NCBI GenBank assembly: GCA_044359885.1
Contig: JBIKLI010000188.1
Coordinates: 1-8,433, forward strand
Direction of reading: 5' to 3'
DNA: 8,433 nucleotides
DNA from: CAIOSQ01 sp044359885
Lineage (GTDB): Bacteria > Pseudomonadota > Alphaproteobacteria > CACIAM-22H2
In this document: piece after piece, positions 1-7,845 of the stretch
Position numbering within the stretch: the stretch's first letter is position 1
Layout of the letters: the number at the start of each line of letters is the position of its first letter
The notes under the pieces: model-generated
The model's input: the letters and a program-made list of their open reading frames with translations, nothing else
Databases searched by the model: none
Told to the model about the DNA's origin: nothing
Translations under genes and position numbers: made by a program

Positions 1-2398
1 CGTCCAGCTGGGCCTTCGCGATGCCCAGGCCCTGGACGCAGAATTCCTCACCCAGGGTCCACCGGTTGAAGGCGAACTTGATGTCGAACGCGCTCTTGAG
101 CGCCGATTCGAGCTGCTGGAGCTGCGCGTCGCCGAAGCCCCTGGCGCGCAGGGCGTCATGGCCGATCGCCGGCGACCCCTTGAGCGTCCCGTGGCCCACG
201 GCATAGGCGATGATGGCGTCGATGCGGTCGCGGCCGTAGCCGAGCGTTCGCAGCGCCTCGGGCACGACGCGGTTGATGATCTTGAAATAGCCGCCGCCCG
301 CCAGTTTCTTGAACTTCACCAGTGCGAAATCGGGTTCGATCCCCGTGGTGTCGCAATCCATGACCAGCCCGATGGTGCCGGTCGGCGCGATGACCGTCGC
401 CTGGGCGTTGCGGTAGCCATGGGCCTCGCCCAGCGCCAGCGCCGTGTCCCAGGCGCGCCGTGCCGCCGCGACCAGCGCCGGGTCGGGGCAGTCGGCGCCG
501 CGGATCGGCACCGGGGCGATCGACAGCCCCTCGTAGCCGGCGGCGTCGCCATGCGCGGCCCTGCGGTGGTTGCGGATGACGCGCAGCATCGCGTCGCGAT
601 TGCGGGCATAGCCGGGGAAGGGCCCCAGTTCCTCGGCCATCTGGGCCGAGGTCGCGTAGGACACGCCGGTCATGATCGCGGACACGCTCGCGCAGATCGC
701 GCGGCCGGCGTCGCTGTCGTAGGGCAGGCCCATCGCCATCAGCAGTCCGCCGATATTGGCGAAGCCCAGCCCGAGCGTGCGGTATTCGTAGGACAGCTGC
801 GCGATCTCGCGGGAAGGGAACTGCGCCATCAGCACCGAGATCTCGAGCGTCACCGTCCACAGGCGGCAGGCATGCTCGAAGCCCTCGATGTCGAAGGCGC
901 CGTCCTTGCCGCGGAGCGCCAGCAGGTTGACCGACGCGAGGTTGCAGGCCGTGTCGTCGAGGAACATGTACTCGGAGCACGGGTTCGAGGCGTTGATCCG
1001 GCCCGAATTCGGGCAGGTGTGCCACTCGTTGATCGTGGTGTCGTACTGGAGGCCCGGATCGGCCGAGGCCCAGGCCGCATGGGCGATCTGCTCCCACAGG
1101 TCGCGGGCGCGCATGGTCTTGTGGACCTTGCCGTCGATGCGGCGGGTCAGGGTCCAGTCGCCGTCCGCCTCGACCGCGTCGAGGAATGTGTTGGTGACCC
1201 GCACGGAATTGTTCGAGTTCTGGCCGGAGACGGTGAGATACGCCTCGCTGTCCCAGTCGGTGTTGTAGACCGGGAAGTCGATCGACGCGTAGCCCTGGCG
1301 CGCGAACTCGATGACCCGCAGGATGTAGTTCTCGGGGATCATCGCCTTGCGTGCCGCCGACATCGCCTGGCGCAGGTTGCGGTTCTGCCGCGGATCGAAA
1401 CCCGCCTCGCCGGCATCGCGCTGGCAGGCGGCCATGATCGCGTTGAGATGCTTGTTCGCCAGCTTGGAGCCGGCGACCAGCGCGGCGACCTTCTGCTCCT
1501 CGACCACCTTCCAATTGATGTAGTTCTCGATGTCGGGATGATCGATGTCGACGGTCACCATCTTCGCCGCGCGCCGCGTCGTGCCGCCGGACTTGATGGC
1601 CCCCGCCGCGCGGTCGCCGATCTTGAGGAAGCTCATCAGGCCCGAGGAGCGGCCACCGCCCGAAAGCCGCTCGCCTTCGCCGCGCAGCTTCGAGAAATTC
1701 GATCCGGTGCCGGATCCGTACTTGAACAGCCGGGCCTCGCGCACCCACAGGTCCATGATGCCGCCCTCGTTGACGAGGTCGTCGGCGACCGACTGGATGA
1801 AGCAGGCATGGGGCTGCGGATGCTCGTAGGACGAGGTCGATCGGGTCAGTTCGCCGGTGCGGAAGTCGACGTAGTAGTGGCCCTGGCCGGGGCCGTCGAT
1901 CCCGTAGGCCCAGTGCAGGCCGGTGTTGAACCATTGCGGCGAATTCGGCGCCGCGATCTGCGCGGCGAGCATGTAGCGCATCTCGTCGAAATAGGCGCGC
2001 GCATCGGCCTCGGTATCGAAATAGCCGCCCTTCCAACCCCAATAGCTCCACGTGCCCGCGAGGCGGTCGAAGACCTCCTTGGCGGAGCGCTCGCCGCGCC
2101 CGCGGGTCTGCTCGGGCAGGGCGGCCAGCGCCTCGTCGTCAGCCTCCTGGCGCCACAGCCATTGCGGCACGTCGGCTTCGGCCACCGGTCTCAGCCGCGC
2201 CGGGACGCCGCGCTTGCGGAAATATTTCTGTGCCAGCACGTCGCAGGCGACCTGCGACCACTGCGCGGGCACCTCGATGTCCCGCGCCTCGAACACGACG
2301 GAGCCATCGGGATTGCGGATCTCCGAATTGGTGGTCGTGAACGCCAGGGCCGCATAGGCGTCTTGGCCCTCGGTCGTGAATCGCCGGACGATCCGCAT
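1..2398 (-). CDS. nrdJ: Adenosylcobalamin-dependent (class II) ribonucleotide reductase, 3'-truncated by the window edge
   Basis: This enzyme reduces ribonucleotides to deoxyribonucleotides using a thiyl radical generated from adenosylcobalamin, so it needs no oxygen and no separate radical subunit. The ATG at 2398 opens MRIVRRFTTEG, followed by SEIRNPDGSVVF, typical of alphaproteobacterial NrdJ starts, and is preceded by GGAGAG at 2405-2410. The frame stays open for 799 codons to position 2. Visible landmarks are the first redox cysteine in PHACFIQS (C199), a GSGTGSNFS loop, the catalytic N-P-C-S-E (N472, C474, E476), the partner redox cysteine C485 eleven residues after C474 (the same spacing as in the Lactobacillus class II enzyme), and the PTGTI phosphate-binding motif at 672-676. 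By family knowledge the full protein is about 1200 residues, so the C-terminal part, including the zinc-binding TSCPD-type domain, lies outside. Tandem NrdR-like boxes lie upstream. No frameshift is seen. Confidence 0.96.
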   Translation of the reverse strand, partial: MRIVRRFTTEGQDAYAALAFTTTNSEIRNPDGSVVFEARDIEVPAQWSQVACDVLAQKYFRKRGVPARLRPVAEADVPQWLWRQEADDEALAALPEQTRGRGERSAKEVFDRLAGTWSYWGWKGGYFDTEADARAYFDEMRYMLAAQIAAPNSPQWFNTGLHWAYGIDGPGQGHYYVDFRTGELTRSTSSYEHPQPHACFIQSVADDLVNEGGIMDLWVREARLFKYGSGTGSNFSKLRGEGERLSGGGRSSGLMSFLKIGDRAAGAIKSGGTTRRAAKMVTVDIDHPDIENYINWKVVEEQKVAALVAGSKLANKHLNAIMAACQRDAGEAGFDPRQNRNLRQAMSAARKAMIPENYILRVIEFARQGYASIDFPVYNTDWDSEAYLTVSGQNSNNSVRVTNTFLDAVEADGDWTLTRRIDGKVHKTMRARDLWEQIAHAAWASADPGLQYDTTINEWHTCPNSGRINASNPCSEYMFLDDTACNLASVNLLALRGKDGAFDIEGFEHACRLWTVTLEISVLMAQFPSREIAQLSYEYRTLGLGFANIGGLLMAMGLPYDSDAGRAICASVSAIMTGVSYATSAQMAEELGPFPGYARNRDAMLRVIRNHRRAAHGDAAGYEGLSIAPVPIRGADCPDPALVAAARRAWDTALALGEAHGYRNAQATVIAPTGTIGLVMDCDTTGIEPDFALVKFKKLAGGGYFKIINRVVPEALRTLGYGRDRIDAIIAYAVGHGTLKGSPAIGHDALRARGFGDAQLQQLESALKSAFDIKFAFNRWTLGEEFCVQGLGIAKAQLD

Positions 2399-2404
2399 GT
2401 CGAA

Positions 2405-2410
2405 CTCTCC
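2405..2410 (-). promoter_or_regulatory. Ribosome binding site of nrdJ
   Basis: On the minus strand GGAGAG lies six bases before the ATG at 2398. It supports that start over a second ATG at 2457, which has a purine-rich AGGAGG only two bases away and is out of frame with nrdJ. Confidence 0.75.
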
Positions 2411-2527
2411 GCTGCTGCAATGCTCGGTCTTGGTTGGCCTTGCCCGTTCCGACTCATCTCCTCCTGCCGGTTCGCGGACGGCCGTGGCGATCGAGTTTCT
2501 GCGATCACGTATCGGCCGCGAACCAAG

Positions 2528-2543
2528 CCACAAGATGCAGTGT
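2528..2543 (-). promoter_or_regulatory. Candidate NrdR box 1 (proximal) upstream of nrdJ
   Basis: On the minus strand the 16-mer reads ACACTGCATCTTGTGG. It resembles the published NrdR operator (ACAC, an AT-rich centre, then GTGT) and is an imperfect palindrome, with CAC and an A on the left mirrored by T and GTG on the right. It shares the eight-base core CATCTTGT with the second box and sits 129 bp before the nrdJ start. NrdR is the ATP/dATP-sensing repressor of ribonucleotide reductase genes. The assignment is by pattern and context only. Confidence 0.7.
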
Positions 2544-2558
2544 GCCGGTCGAGGTGGG

Positions 2559-2574
2559 AGACAAGATGTTGACC
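2559..2574 (-). promoter_or_regulatory. Candidate NrdR box 2 (distal) upstream of nrdJ
   Basis: On the minus strand the 16-mer reads GGTCAACATCTTGTCT. Its half-sites pair as G-CAA-A with T-TTG-C in the plus-strand reading. It starts exactly 31 bp from the first box, about three helical turns, as is usual for tandem NrdR operators, and shares the core CATCTTGT with it. The nrdJ promoter probably overlaps the pair; a TTGTCT or TTGTGG inside the boxes could act as a -35 element, but no convincing -10 hexamer settles this. Confidence 0.7.
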
Positions 2575-2904
2575 AGAACCGGGGTGTTCGGCAACCGGAT
2601 TTTGCATGCTGCGGCGCACCGGTCGCAGACCTTCATGCGTTTCAATGGGATAGTCGGGTCGCCTTCCGGGACCGGCCGTGGTGGCCCACCCGGGCCCCGG
2701 CGCGGCCGCGAGGCAGGGCTGGCGCCGCCCGTCGCCAATCGGATCAAGCGCTTCGCCGGGGCAGCCTGTGGACGCGCGCCGCCAGGCCATGCGATACCTC
2801 GGGCCGATGAAGGTCGCGAATCGCGTGGTCCGGACGATCCTCCGGAAGACTTGCCCGCGATGCCCGCCTTCCCCAAATTCAGGCCGGACAAGGCGATCCT
2901 CACG

Positions 2905-3270
2905 ATGACCATCGGCACCCGTCTCTACACCTGGCTGCGCGGCGAACTGGTCGGCAGCGATGCTGCGGGCAACCGCTACTACCGTGACCGCACGGGCGCC
3001 TCTCGCGCCGACGGGATGCGGGAAAAGCGATGGGTGCTGTTCAATGGCGAGGTCGAGGCGAGCCGCGTACCCCCGGAATGGCACGGATGGCTGCACCATG
3101 CGCAGAAGAACCCGCCGCCTGTCGGCGGACCGCCGATGCGCCCCTGGCAGAAGCCGCACCAACCCAACCTGACGGGCACAGCCGACGCCTACCGGCCGCC
3201 CGGCCATGATTTCCGGGGCGGCCGGCGCGCGGCGGCGACCGGCGACTACCAGCCTTGGACCCCGTCCTGA
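2905..3270 (+). CDS. NADH:ubiquinone oxidoreductase accessory subunit, NDUFA12 family
   Basis: This 121-residue protein belongs to the NDUFA12/B17.2 family, a supernumerary peripheral-arm subunit or assembly factor of respiratory complex I shared by mitochondria and alphaproteobacteria. Family signatures run the whole length: TRLYTWLRGELVG at the start, GNRYYRDR, the central RWVLFNGEVEASRVPPEWH (43-60), GWLHH, WQKPHQPNLTGT (81-92), AYRPPG, and a terminal ATGDYQPW. Length and start agree with bacterial homologues. The frame is open further upstream to about 2434, but that stretch has no family similarity, so the ATG at 2905 is preferred; only a weak AAGG precedes it. It is the first gene of a plus-strand run, with mlaD starting 23 bp after its stop. 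The complex I subunits themselves are not in this window. Confidence 0.95.
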   Translation: MTIGTRLYTWLRGELVGSDAAGNRYYRDRTGASRADGMREKRWVLFNGEVEASRVPPEWHGWLHHAQKNPPPVGGPPMRPWQKPHQPNLTGTADAYRPPGHDFRGGRRAAATGDYQPWTPS

Positions 3271-3279
3271 CGACCGCCC

Positions 3280-3285
3280 GGAGGG
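3280..3285 (+). promoter_or_regulatory. Ribosome binding site of mlaD
   Basis: GGAGGG lies eight bases before the GTG at 3294. It decides the start of mlaD: a TTG at 3255 in the same frame would add 13 residues before the membrane anchor but has no such site. Confidence 0.75.
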
Positions 3286-3293
3286 CGCCCGCG

Positions 3294-3764
3294 GTGAAGC
3301 ATAATCTGATCGAGACGCTGATGGGGGCGCTGGTGCTGGCGATCGCCGTCGGTTTCATGATCTTCGTCTACGACGCGACGGGGATGCGCGCAGCCGGGGG
3401 CTACGAGGTGGTCGCGCGCTTCGATCGGGTCGACGGCCTGGCGCGCGGCGCCGACGTCAAGGTGTCGGGCATCAAGGTCGGCACCGTCGTCGAACAGCGC
3501 CTGGATCCCGAACGTTTCCTTGCCGTGGTCCGGATGAACATCGACCCGGTGGTCAAGCTGCCGGTCGACACCGTCGCGCAGGTGACCAGCGAAGGACTGC
3601 TGGGCGGCGCTTTCGTGGCGCTGGTTCCCGGCGGCGAGGACCGGACGATCGCACCCGGCGGCGAGATCAAGTTCACGCAGTCCCCGGTCAATCTCGTCCA
3701 GATGCTGGGCAAGTTCATGTTCGGCCAGGGCGACAAGGACAGCGCCCCGGCCCCGTCGAAGTGA
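3294..3764 (+). CDS. mlaD: MlaD-like MCE-domain phospholipid transport protein
   Basis: This is the membrane-anchored, substrate-binding component of a Mla-type ABC system that moves phospholipids between inner and outer membranes. With the GTG start the protein has 156 residues and begins MKHNLIETLMGALVLAIAVG: a short cytoplasmic tail, one membrane helix at about 7-26, then a periplasmic MCE domain at about 37-115. That domain includes the F-R-V-D-GL-RGADV-V-GI-VG core (43-63) and the GLLGGAFVAL loop (101-110), which in MlaD helps form the hexamer pore. A short charged, proline-containing tail follows. The length is usual for MlaD. The permease and ATPase genes (mlaE, mlaF) are not adjacent, so partners must be encoded elsewhere. 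The gene follows the NDUFA12 gene by 23 bp and its stop overlaps the start of the DUF2155 gene by four bases, so it is probably cotranscribed and translationally coupled to the latter. Confidence 0.92.
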   Translation: MKHNLIETLMGALVLAIAVGFMIFVYDATGMRAAGGYEVVARFDRVDGLARGADVKVSGIKVGTVVEQRLDPERFLAVVRMNIDPVVKLPVDTVAQVTSEGLLGGAFVALVPGGEDRTIAPGGEIKFTQSPVNLVQMLGKFMFGQGDKDSAPAPSK

Positions 3765-4254
3765 GCCGGCGCCACGCCCACCTCGCGTCTTCGGTCCGCA
3801 GGCGGCAGCGAGGCGCGATGGTCCTGGCGCTGTGCGTCGTCTGTGGCATCGCGTCCGGGCAGATCGCGTCGCCGCCCGGCCTTGCGCCGGTGCCGCCTCC
3901 GCCGCCCGCACCGCCGCTCGAGGGGCCGATCGACGAGGGCGCCTATCCGCCCCCGGCCGAGCCGGAGCCCGCCGGCCGCGCGCCGCTCGTCCTTCCTGCG
4001 GCGTCCCTCGGTGTCCTCGACAAGGTGACCGGGCGCGTGCGCCGGGCCGATCTCGGGGTCGGTGACACGCTGCGCGTCGGCGCGCTGACGCTGACGCTGC
4101 GGGCCTGCCGCAGCTGGCCGGACGCGGCGCTGCCCGACAGCGCCGCATATCTCGAGATCAACGAAAGCGATGCCGAGGCGGCGATCGCGCGGCGGATCTT
4201 CACGGGATGGATGTTCGCCGTCGCGGTGTCGGTCTCGGCGCTCGAGCACCCGGT

Positions 4255-4893
<639 letters not shown>

Positions 4894-4921
4894 CGCGGCA
4901 TCCGGCAGCCCGGCGGGTTCG

Positions 4922-6265
4922 TCAGCGCTTCAGGCCGACGAGACGCTCCAGCCAGTGGATGTCGTAGTTCCCGTCGACGAAATCGGCCGTTCCAAGGATG
5001 CGGCGGTGCAGGGGCAGGGTGGTCTCGATCCCGCCGATGACGAATTCGTCGAGGGAGCGGCGCAGGCGCATGAGCGCCTCGTTGCGGCTGGCGCCGTGCA
5101 CGATCAGCTTGGCGACCATGCTGTCGTAATGCGGCGGGACGCTGTAGCCGGCATAGAGCGCGGAGTCGACGCGCACGCCCAGGCCGCCCGGCGGATGGTA
5201 TTCCGCGACCCGCCCTGGCGACGGGCGGAAATCGGTCGGCGACTCGGCGGTGACCCGGCACTCGATCGCGTGGCCGGCGAACCGGACCGAGTCCTGGCTG
5301 AAGGACAGCGGCGCGCCGGCGGCGATACGGATCTGCTCGCGCACCAGGTCGATGCCGGTGATCATCTCGGTCACCGGATGCTCGACCTGCAGGCGCGTGT
5401 TCATCTCGATGAAGTAGAAAGCCCCGTCTTCGTAGAGAAACTCCACCGTCCCGGCGTTGCGGTAGCCGAGCTTGCGCAGGGCCGTACAGACGGTTTCGCC
5501 GATCTGAGCGCGCTGCTCGGCGTTGAGGGCCGGGGAGGGGCTTTCCTCGACCAGCTTCTGGTGCTTGCGCTGCAGCGAGCAGTCGCGCTCGCCCAGGTGC
5601 ACCACGTTGCCATGGCTGTCGCCGATCACCTGGATCTCGATATGGCGGGGATGGCCCAGGTACTTCTCCATGTAAACCCGGCCGTCGCCGAACGCCGCCT
5701 CGGCCTCGCCGCGTGCCGTCCGGAACGCCTCCTCGAGCGACGCCCGGTCGGCTGCCACCTTCATGCCGCGCCCGCCGCCGCCCGCCGCCGCCTTGATCAG
5801 CACCGGAAATCCGATCGCCTCGGCCGCCTCGATCGCGGCACCGACATCGGCGACCGGACCGTCGGAACCCGGCACGCAAGGGATACCCAGGTCGCGCGCC
5901 GTGCGCTTGGCGACGACCTTGTCGCCCATCATGCGGATATGATCGGGCGACGGACCGATGAAGACCAACCCGTGCTCCTCGACCATCGCGGCGAAATCCG
6001 CGTTTTCCGACAGGAAGCCGTAGCCGGGATGGATCGCATCCGCGCCGGTGATCGTGGCGGCGCTGAGGATGGCGGGAATGTTGAGGTAGCTTTCGCGCGC
6101 CGCCGGTGGACCGATGCAGACGCTTTCGTTGGCGAGGCGCACATGCATCGCGTCGGCATCGGCCGTCGAGTGGACCGCGACGGTCGATATCCCCAGTTCG
6201 CGGCAGGCGCGGTGGATGCGCAACGCGATCTCGCCGCGATTGGCGATCAGGACCTTCTCGAACAT
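4922..6265 (-). CDS. accC: Acetyl-CoA carboxylase, biotin carboxylase subunit
   Basis: This subunit carboxylates the biotin carried on AccB using ATP and bicarbonate, the first half-reaction of acetyl-CoA carboxylase in fatty-acid synthesis. It has 447 residues, the normal length for free-standing bacterial AccC. The N-terminal domain starts MFEKVLIANRGEIALRI and includes IHPGYGFLSEN (79-89). The ATP-grasp domain has K116, K159, the glycine loop GGGGRG (162-167), HIEIQV (208-213) and ERDCSLQRKHQK (226-237). The catalytic and metal-binding residues E275, E287, N289 and R291 lie in EFLYEDG and EMNTRLQVEHP, and R337 lies in IECRV; each is one less than the E. coli number. The C-terminal domain ends DIHWLERL. 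An AGGA ten bases before the ATG and the 20-bp gap after accB support the start and cotranscription. Confidence 0.98.
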   Translation of the reverse strand: MFEKVLIANRGEIALRIHRACRELGISTVAVHSTADADAMHVRLANESVCIGPPAARESYLNIPAILSAATITGADAIHPGYGFLSENADFAAMVEEHGLVFIGPSPDHIRMMGDKVVAKRTARDLGIPCVPGSDGPVADVGAAIEAAEAIGFPVLIKAAAGGGGRGMKVAADRASLEEAFRTARGEAEAAFGDGRVYMEKYLGHPRHIEIQVIGDSHGNVVHLGERDCSLQRKHQKLVEESPSPALNAEQRAQIGETVCTALRKLGYRNAGTVEFLYEDGAFYFIEMNTRLQVEHPVTEMITGIDLVREQIRIAAGAPLSFSQDSVRFAGHAIECRVTAESPTDFRPSPGRVAEYHPPGGLGVRVDSALYAGYSVPPHYDSMVAKLIVHGASRNEALMRLRRSLDEFVIGGIETTLPLHRRILGTADFVDGNYDIHWLERLVGLKR

Positions 6266-6285
6266 CCGCTTGCGTTCCTGGGGTT

Positions 6286-6732
6286 TCAGTCGACGACGAT
6301 CAGGGGCTGGCCGTACTCCACCGGTTCCGCGTTCTTGACCAGGACCTGCCCGACGGTTCCGGCGCGCGGACTCTTGATCGGGTTCATCACCTTCATGGCC
6401 TCGATGATCAGCAGCGTCTGGCCTTCGGCGACACGGTCGCCGGCCTTGACGAAGGGGGCGGCCCCCGGTTCGGCCGCCAGATAGACGGTCCCGACCATCG
6501 GTGACACGACGGCGTTCGCCGATGGTGCGGCGGGGCCCGGCCCGGCCGGCTGGGCCGGTTTCGCTTCCGGTTGCGCCGGCGCTTGCATCACCACGCCGGG
6601 GGTCGCGGGCTGGCGGGCGACGCGGATCCGGCGGTCGCCATCCGCATATTCGATCTCGGTGAGGCCGGTCTCCTCGATCACCGCGGCAAGCTTGCGGATC
6701 ATGTCGGTATCCGGGACGAAGCGATTGGGCAT
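6286..6732 (-). CDS. accB: Acetyl-CoA carboxylase, biotin carboxyl carrier protein
   Basis: AccB carries the covalently bound biotin that AccC carboxylates and the AccAD transferase then uses to make malonyl-CoA. The 148-residue protein has the usual three parts: an N-terminal segment (VDTD-like FVPDTDMIRKLAAVIEETGL, then EIEYADGDRRIRVAR to residue 40), an alanine/proline-rich linker (about 42-72), and a C-terminal biotinyl domain (75-148) with the thumb region near 85-93 and the biotinylation motif EAMKVMN, target lysine K114. The ATG at 6732 matches the usual family start; the bases before it are pyrimidine-rich and contain no Shine-Dalgarno sequence. The open frame runs further upstream, but its translation there has no family similarity. 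It is the first gene of the accB-accC-aat operon. A TATAAG hexamer and a perfect palindrome lie about 75-105 bp upstream. Confidence 0.96.
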   Translation of the reverse strand: MPNRFVPDTDMIRKLAAVIEETGLTEIEYADGDRRIRVARQPATPGVVMQAPAQPEAKPAQPAGPGPAAPSANAVVSPMVGTVYLAAEPGAAPFVKAGDRVAEGQTLLIIEAMKVMNPIKSPRAGTVGQVLVKNAEPVEYGQPLIVVD

Positions 6733-6807
6733 GGGGATCGGATCGGAGGGTCGTTGGAGGGAGAGCGGCAGCGCGTCCGCCGGCGGGATGGCCGGAGTCG
6801 CCCGAGG

Positions 6808-6813
6808 CTTATA
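6808..6813 (-). promoter_or_regulatory. Possible -10 element of the accB promoter
   Basis: TATAAG on the minus strand is the closest match to a TATAAT hexamer in this GC-rich spacer. With a 17-base spacer the -35 position would be ACGCCA (6831-6836), a poor match to TTGACA, so recognition may be weak or aided. Transcription would begin near 6800, giving a leader of about 70 bases before accB. Confidence 0.4.
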
Positions 6814-6814
6814 G

Positions 6815-6837
6815 CACGCCACCGGGACGGTGGCGTG
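6815..6837. repeat. Perfect 10-bp inverted repeat with 3-base centre upstream of accB
   Basis: CACGCCACCG and CGGTGGCGTG flank a GGA centre. It lies directly next to the TATAAG hexamer and would cover the -35 and spacer positions of that putative promoter. It may be an operator for a dimeric regulator, or a strong RNA hairpin. No run of T follows on either strand, which argues against an ordinary intrinsic terminator. It is the most regular palindrome I noticed in the window. Confidence 0.75.
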
Positions 6838-6945
6838 ATCGCGGCATCGCAGTGGCGGCCCGGCGCCGGCCATGCGTGGAGCGCATCGGGCCATGCGCCG
6901 GCCGGTCTCGCCGCGGCCACCGGTGCGTGCGCGTAGTCCGCTCCC

Positions 6946-7845
6946 ATGACCGCCTCCTCCCAGCTTCCCGTGATCGCCGCGGCCGTCGGATCCGTCTTCG
7001 GCGGGACCGGCGCGGTCGCGGCACGGTTCCTGGCGGACGAGGCCGGACCGGCGACGGTCAGCCTGCTGCGCTATCTGGGTCTGCTCGCGCTGCTGCTGGT
7101 CTGGCTGCTGTTCTCGCGCTCGCGGCTGCCGCGCATCCCGGCCCGCGACCTGCCGGCCCTGATCGCCGTGGGGGTGCTGCAATTCGGGCTGTTCGGCTGG
7201 TTCTTCAGCGCCGGCTTCACCTATGTCGGCGCCGCGCGCGGGGCGATCGTGCTCTCGACCGTGCCGATCCAGACCCTGGTGCTGGCCTTGCTCGTCGGCC
7301 GCGAGCGGTTCTCGATGCGCAAGCTGGCCGGGATGGCGCTGGGCGTGGCCGGCGTGGCGGTCGCGCTGGGCAGCGACGCGGCGACCGCCGGTCCCGACGC
7401 CTGGATAGGCGATCTGCTGCTGTTCGCCGCCGCGTTCTGCACGGCGCTCAACAGCGTCATGGTGGGCCCGTATCTCGGCCGCTATCCGATCCTCGCCGTA
7501 AGCCTGATCGCCACCGGCGTGGGCTGCGTGATGCTGGCCGGGGCTGCGATATGGTCGGGCGAAGCGGGCGACATCGGCCGGCTGAGCGCCACCAGCTGGG
7601 CGGTCGCGGCCTATTTCGCCGCCGGCCCGACCTGCTTCGGCTTCCTTGCCTGGACCTGGGCCCTGAGCCGCGTGGCACCCACCCGGGTGACCATCACCAT
7701 CGTGCTGAACCCGATCGCGGCGGCGTTCGCGGCGGCGCTGGTGCTGGGCGAGGCGATCGATCTCCGGCTCGTCGTGGGGCTCGTGCTGGTCGCCGCCGCG
7801 ATCGTCATGGTGAACTGGCCGTCCGGGGCCCGTGACGACGCCTGA
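6946..7845 (+). CDS. EamA/DMT-family transporter, ten predicted membrane helices
   Basis: This 299-residue integral membrane protein has the two-repeat architecture of the drug/metabolite transporter superfamily, EamA type. The first repeat covers about 9-142 and the second about 153-290, with five hydrophobic helices each. Typical family positions are R42 in the second helix (LLRYLGLL), the GAARGAIVLSTVPIQTLVLA segment (95-114), GRERFS after helix 4, and in the second half APTRVTITIVLNPIAAAFAAALVLGEAI (244-271), mirroring the first. The substrate cannot be told from sequence; relatives export amino acids, sugars or other metabolites. An in-frame TAG 12 bases before the ATG fixes the start, and no clear ribosome binding site precedes it. 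It is divergent from accB and convergent with the DsbA-like gene (27 bp between stops), so it is probably a single-gene unit. Confidence 0.9.
   Translation: MTASSQLPVIAAAVGSVFGGTGAVAARFLADEAGPATVSLLRYLGLLALLLVWLLFSRSRLPRIPARDLPALIAVGVLQFGLFGWFFSAGFTYVGAARGAIVLSTVPIQTLVLALLVGRERFSMRKLAGMALGVAGVAVALGSDAATAGPDAWIGDLLLFAAAFCTALNSVMVGPYLGRYPILAVSLIATGVGCVMLAGAAIWSGEAGDIGRLSATSWAVAAYFAAGPTCFGFLAWTWALSRVAPTRVTITIVLNPIAAAFAAALVLGEAIDLRLVVGLVLVAAAIVMVNWPSGARDDA

Larger units (their letters stand above)
2399..2904. other. 506-bp divergent intergenic region between nrdJ and the NDUFA12 gene
   Basis: I find no supportable gene here. Open frames on both strands have low-complexity, arginine- and proline-rich translations with no recognisable family. 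The half nearer nrdJ holds the two NrdR-like palindromes (2528-2543 and 2559-2574) and the nrdJ ribosome binding site. The half nearer the NDUFA12 gene (about 2600-2900) shows no clear promoter, repeat or hairpin beyond GC-rich chance pairing. No conserved cobalamin riboswitch elements, such as the GCCACTG B12 box, are visible, although nrdJ is B12-dependent. Confidence 0.7.

Noticed and set aside
156..2051. Long minus-strand frame and a long plus-strand frame across the nrdJ region
   Set aside because: They are out-of-frame reflections of nrdJ; only the frame from 2398 carries the NPCSE and PTGTI motifs and unbroken family similarity.
2505..2633. Small 42-codon minus-strand frame starting MKVCDRCAAACK with a Cys-x2-Cys-x4-Cys pattern
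   Set aside because: It has no ribosome binding site, runs straight through both candidate NrdR boxes, and three cysteines alone do not make a recognisable zinc motif.
2399..2660. Cobalamin riboswitch in front of the B12-dependent nrdJ
   Set aside because: The conserved B12-box and core sequences expected of this riboswitch are not visible on the minus strand; the NrdR-like boxes explain the regulation better.
2434..2904. Possible N-terminal extension of the NDUFA12 protein
   Set aside because: The frame is open, but family similarity begins exactly at the ATG at 2905 and the upstream translation resembles no known domain.
2191..3207. Long minus-strand open frame spanning the nrdJ-NDUFA12 spacer and overlapping both genes
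   Set aside because: The translation is Arg/Pro-rich with no family features, overlaps two confidently identified genes in other frames, and is typical of shadow frames in high-GC DNA.
4955..6484. Plus-strand 509-codon open frame antisense to accC and accB
   Set aside because: It is antisense to two confidently identified genes, with Arg/Asp/Val-rich composition and no recognisable domain, as expected from the strand-mirrored codon bias.
6809..6818. BioR-type biotin operator near accB (TTATAG)
   Set aside because: Only one half resembles the TTATMKATAA consensus; the other half (CACG) does not, and accB is not a usual BioR target.
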